55,868 bases of DNA from Bacteroidota bacterium (GTDB lineage: Bacteria; Bacteroidota; Bacteroidia; Bacteroidales; JAAAOM01). Positions 53,192-55,868 of the stretch are shown here, piece after piece. The stretch spans positions 1-55,868 of the forward strand of contig JAAAOM010000049.1 of NCBI GenBank assembly GCA_009908855.1, read 5' to 3'. Made by a program: the position numbers and the translations under genes. Numbering within the stretch: the first letter of the stretch is position 1; every line of letters begins with the position of its first letter. A model generated the notes under the pieces. The model made no database searches and had not been told where the DNA came from. It saw nothing but the letters and a program-made list of their open reading frames with translations.

Positions 53192-54472
53192 ATGATCACC
53201 GGAAATGCATCCATACAACAAACAACAACGCACAAAGTGGTGATCCCGTTTTATATCTATGCGTCTCTATCCTTATTGGCAGCATGCGTGATGCTGTTGT
53301 TATACACGGATGTATTTGATCAGCATCACTTTCATCCAAAAACATTGGCCATTACACACACCATGGCGCTGGGCTGGGGGACGATGATTATTTTGGGTGC
53401 GAGCTATCAGTTGGTTCCGGTATTGGTTGAAAATGCTTTGTACAGTGAGCGACTGGCTTTGATTTCATTTGTATTGGCCGCGATTGGTATACCGCTGTTG
53501 GTATATGGCTTTTTTGTTTTTAATATGGCACTGCCTGCCAGAGTGGGAGGGACGCTTGTTAATCTGGCGGTTTTGGCATATATTATTAACCTGATTTTAA
53601 GCATACCACGTCATAAAAGCAGGAATGTACATGCCATATTCATTCTTACGGCAGGTATTTGGCTGTTCATAACCACATTAACGGGCCTTTTGCTGGTATA
53701 TAATTTTAATGATCCGTTCCTGCCGCAAAACTCATTGCGCTACCTTTCGTTACACGCGCATATAGGCTTGGTGGGCTGGTTCCTGATGTTGGTGTTGGGT
53801 GTGGGAACCCGTTTGTTGCCCATGTTTATGATATCAAAATACACCAATAACAAACAGCTATGGATTCAATTTGTAACTATTAACCTGGGCCTGCTCCTGT
53901 ATATCCTATTCGATTTGGCATCTTTTCCTTCAGCCTCCTACATGTTACCGGCAATATTAATCGGATATGGCATTTTTTCATTTATATGGTTCTGTCGCAA
54001 AGCCTACCAACAGCGCATCCGCAAAAAAATAGACGGGCCCATGCAGATATCCTTGCTTGCGGTGATGTTGATGATTGTGCCATTTATTGTTTTACTGGTA
54101 CTCATTCTAATAGCCTACTATTTCAAAGGCCATTACCAAATGGGAATACTTTATGGTTTTTTTATTTTCTTTGGTTGGTTAACGGCAATTATTATGGGTA
54201 TGACCTTTAAAACACTTCCATTTATTGTATGGAATAAAATTTATCATAAACGGGCGGGTCAGGGAAAAACGCCTGTTCCAAAAGCGCTTTTTAGTGAAAA
54301 ACTCTTTCAGACAATGTTTATAAGCTATATCATTGGCTTTTTATGTTTTGCCACAGGACTAATGACAGATATTACTGCCATGCTGAAAATTGGTGCTGCT
54401 GTGTTGCTTATGGCAGCGGTTTTTTATAATATAAACGTTCAGAAAATTGTATTTCATAAACCTGCATCATGA
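53192..54472 (+). CDS. NnrS/heme-copper oxidase subunit I-like membrane protein
   Basis: A 426-residue protein with about 12 membrane helices. Segments AITHTMALGWGTMIILGASY and LHAHIGLVGWFLMLVLGVGT resemble the conserved His helices of NnrS and of truncated cbb3-type subunit I proteins. It lacks the full heme-copper set of His ligands that a working oxidase needs. NnrS proteins protect cells against NO-induced iron-dinitrosyl formation. It overlaps the next gene by 4 bases. Annotation pipelines may call it 'cytochrome c oxidase subunit I'. Confidence 0.7.
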   Translation: MITGNASIQQTTTHKVVIPFYIYASLSLLAACVMLLLYTDVFDQHHFHPKTLAITHTMALGWGTMIILGASYQLVPVLVENALYSERLALISFVLAAIGIPLLVYGFFVFNMALPARVGGTLVNLAVLAYIINLILSIPRHKSRNVHAIFILTAGIWLFITTLTGLLLVYNFNDPFLPQNSLRYLSLHAHIGLVGWFLMLVLGVGTRLLPMFMISKYTNNKQLWIQFVTINLGLLLYILFDLASFPSASYMLPAILIGYGIFSFIWFCRKAYQQRIRKKIDGPMQISLLAVMLMIVPFIVLLVLILIAYYFKGHYQMGILYGFFIFFGWLTAIIMGMTFKTLPFIVWNKIYHKRAGQGKTPVPKALFSEKLFQTMFISYIIGFLCFATGLMTDITAMLKIGAAVLLMAAVFYNINVQKIVFHKPAS

Positions 54473-54795
54473 AAATAAATAGCAATAGTCAGGAAAAATG
54501 CAACCAGGCATTAGAGGTTTTAAAGGATGTGTACGATCCGGAGATAGGTTTGAATGTAGTTGACCTGGGGTTGATCTATCGAATTGATTTTAACGATGCC
54601 GCTCAGGTGATTGATGTTGATATGACGCTGACAACCCAATATTGTCCCATGGGTGAATCCATTGTTAACAATGTGTCTGGTAGTATGCAACAATTATTTG
54701 CAACTTACGAAATAAATGTAACATTAACCTTTGAGCCACCGTGGGACATGGAAATGATTAGTGAAGCGGGAAAAGCATTTCTGCAAGGTTACTAA
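54469..54795 (+). CDS. MIP18/SufT-family Fe-S assembly factor
   Basis: A 108-residue DUF59 protein. ALEVLKDVYDPEIGLNVVDL, GLIYRIDF and MTLTTQYCPMGESI carry the usual 'DPE...VDLGLI' and reactive-Cys segments, and TFEPPWDMEMIS closes the domain. Such proteins deliver Fe-S clusters. Its place in an NO-stress operon fits cluster repair. It is coupled to the gene before it by an ATGA overlap. Confidence 0.88.
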   Translation: MKINSNSQEKCNQALEVLKDVYDPEIGLNVVDLGLIYRIDFNDAAQVIDVDMTLTTQYCPMGESIVNNVSGSMQQLFATYEINVTLTFEPPWDMEMISEAGKAFLQGY

Positions 54796-54809
54796 CTATA
54801 TGAAATGAC

Positions 54810-55241
54810 ATGATAAGCAATACGTGTAAAACAGCCATCAAAGCAGTAATTTATTTGGCCTCGCGCAATGGAAATCCCACGAAGGCATCGATCAGGGATA
54901 TTGCGCAGCATATTGATGCCAGTGAACATACTGTGGGAAAAATGCTACAGTCTCTGGTACGCCAGGACATTATAAACAGCACCAAAGGGCCGGCCGGAGG
55001 TTTTTTTATAACATCCGATCAGGAACAACAACCCATCATGACCATCGTACAAACAATTGATGGCAATCACCTGTTTACCGGCTGCGGTTTGGGCCTTACA
55101 AAATGCTCGGAGGAACATCCATGCCCCATTCACGACCAATACAAGGGGGCCAGGGATATTATTATTAAAATATTTTCAAACAACACCATTGGCGATTTAC
55201 GCCATTCTGTAAGCAATGGCCTGGCCTATTTGCTGGGTTAA
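54810..55241 (+). CDS. Rrf2-family regulator with three cluster-ligand Cys
   Basis: A 143-residue winged-helix protein. The HTH is KASIRDIAQHIDASEHTVGK with MLQSLVRQDIINSTKGPAGG, typical of Rrf2. The cluster-binding loop GCGLGLTKCSEEHPCPIHD has three Cys with spacing like NsrR/IscR. An NsrR-like NO-sensing role is likely given the neighbours, but IscR-like sensing cannot be excluded. It lies 14 bp after the MIP18 gene. Confidence 0.87.
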   Translation: MISNTCKTAIKAVIYLASRNGNPTKASIRDIAQHIDASEHTVGKMLQSLVRQDIINSTKGPAGGFFITSDQEQQPIMTIVQTIDGNHLFTGCGLGLTKCSEEHPCPIHDQYKGARDIIIKIFSNNTIGDLRHSVSNGLAYLLG

Positions 55242-55267
55242 TAAACAAAATCTTAAACAAGAAACTG

Positions 55268-55774
55268 ATGAACCCATTCATTAAAAAATTTTCGGACGAA
55301 TTCACAGAAGAGCATCGCACAATAAGAGATATGCTACTGGATTTAATCACGCACATTATTCAAACTGACCGTCAGGCGTGTATGGAACAACTCAACGAAT
55401 TAGCAATAATCACAGGGCCGCATTTTAGATATGAAGAAGAATCTTTGTATCCAATTCTCACACGCTTTTATGGAGATGGCTATATCAATAAGCTATTCAC
55501 GGATCATGATATGGCTATTGGCAGGGCATTTGCAATTGACAGAGTTTTTAAAGAAGAATTTGATAAAAAAGAGAAACGAACAGAGGCTATAAATCATGTA
55601 AGAGGCTTATTGCCACATGTAAGCGACTGTCAGGGTCTTATTATGTTTGCCGAGAAATTTAATGATGACGAAATCGAGCAGGTGATTGATACAAAAACCC
55701 GGGTACTGAAAGAAAACTACCATCTCATTGATTGGGCCACGAATATTCGTGAACGACGGTATTGCAGGTTTTAA
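55268..55774 (+). CDS. Hemerythrin-domain protein
   Basis: A 168-residue four-helix di-iron protein. Ligand candidates: EEHRTIRDMLLDLI near 14, HFRYEEESLYPIL near 61, FTDHDMAIGRAF near 87 and LPHVSDCQGLIMFAE near 125. These fit a hemerythrin HxxxE pattern, so it may bind O2 or NO, or store iron. It is the last gene of the operon, 26 bp after the Rrf2 gene. A hairpin follows. Confidence 0.83.
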   Translation: MNPFIKKFSDEFTEEHRTIRDMLLDLITHIIQTDRQACMEQLNELAIITGPHFRYEEESLYPILTRFYGDGYINKLFTDHDMAIGRAFAIDRVFKEEFDKKEKRTEAINHVRGLLPHVSDCQGLIMFAEKFNDDEIEQVIDTKTRVLKENYHLIDWATNIRERRYCRF

Positions 55775-55807
55775 TTTGCGGATGAATGTATTTCATACAA
55801 AGTAGAA

Positions 55808-55845
55808 ATAAGGTTGAGAACATAAAATCTCAACCTTATGTTTAT
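55808..55845 (+). terminator. Hairpin after the NO-stress operon
   Basis: A perfect 12-bp stem ATAAGGTTGAGA/TCTCAACCTTAT with an 8-base loop, followed by GTTTATAAT. The T-run is weak. It lies 33 bases after the last stop codon. Confidence 0.65.
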
Positions 55846-55868
55846 AATGGCATTGTTTATTTCAATAA

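Noticed and set aside
1..55868. CRISPR array
   Set aside because: No set of regularly spaced repeats with unique spacers was seen. The fic repeats are only 10 bases with gaps of 10-20 bases.

Overview
The window looks like a Bacteroidota chromosome, most likely a free-living Bacteroidales/Marinilabiliales-type organism. Several intergenic regions carry the TTTG-N19-TAnnTTTG promoter pattern of that phylum. A type IX secretion (gliding-motility) C-terminal domain, a PPi-dependent phosphofructokinase, DUF4625 lipoproteins and a rel-fur-purA gene order point the same way. The DNA is AT-rich overall, but the copper-efflux block (about 35.9-43 kb) is visibly richer in G+C by eye (not counted) and may be an acquired island.

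Layout. 1-0.3 kb: 3' end of a group II intron. 0.4-11.5 kb: housekeeping genes on the minus strand (pfp, purA, a Fur-family regulator with its own palindromic box, bifunctional rel, a T9SS-sorted protein, a nitronate monooxygenase-like gene). An IS1595-family element lies exactly at the purA stop codon, and a REP-associated transposase (RAYT) unit lies between near-identical 40-bp direct repeats. 11.6-15.3 kb: two tandem ClC-CBS chloride channels. 15.7-17.5 kb: a scar in which the start of a ccoI/fixI copper ATPase and the end of a TauE/SafE gene are all that is left of what was probably a cbb3-oxidase maturation cluster, with a second IS1595 element inside. 17.8-24.6 kb: a PIN toxin-antitoxin pair, a GT87-like membrane glycosyltransferase, an ABC-transporter remnant, an AraC regulator, a VOC protein, a caspase-like protease meeting a truncated DUF4625 gene head to head, a frameshifted DUF4625 lipoprotein and a periplasmic superoxide dismutase with one in-frame stop.

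24.6-30.5 kb: a complete cydABDC operon (cytochrome bd oxidase plus its CydDC exporter) behind a well-matched promoter. Together with the cco scar this suggests bd oxidase as the remaining high-affinity terminal oxidase here. 30.7-35.1 kb: an accessory patch around tRNA-Asp containing SNF2, amidase and HNH fragments, an intact AbiEi/AbiEii type IV toxin-antitoxin pair with an operator over its promoter, and an orphan UPF0175 antitoxin.

35.3-48.6 kb: a copper/silver resistance island: HYC_CC_PP-like His/Cys-rich protein, CusA, TolC-like channel, CusB with HMBD and DUF3347 domains, a PII-like protein, an AraC regulator with an HMA-like N-terminus, and a CopA-type ATPase with one HMA and three HMBD modules. 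A Fic gene preceded by six phased repeats sits in the middle. 48.7-51 kb: tRNA-Pro, a secreted Kelch protein and a DUF1080 protein. 51.4-55.8 kb: an operon for nitric-oxide/iron-sulfur stress: DUF2249-ScdA_N-hemerythrin (RIC-like), DUF1858-DUF2249, an NnrS/heme-copper-like membrane protein, a MIP18-family Fe-S factor, an Rrf2 regulator with three Cys, and a hemerythrin protein.

The most striking theme is decay: at least nine genes are truncated, frameshifted or carry a single in-frame stop. No CRISPR array, prophage or wholly unknown multigene system was found. The most original signals are the phased repeats running into the fic gene, the RAYT unit between copies of a neighbouring gene's 3' end, the cco deletion scar and the copper-sensing regulatory pair.
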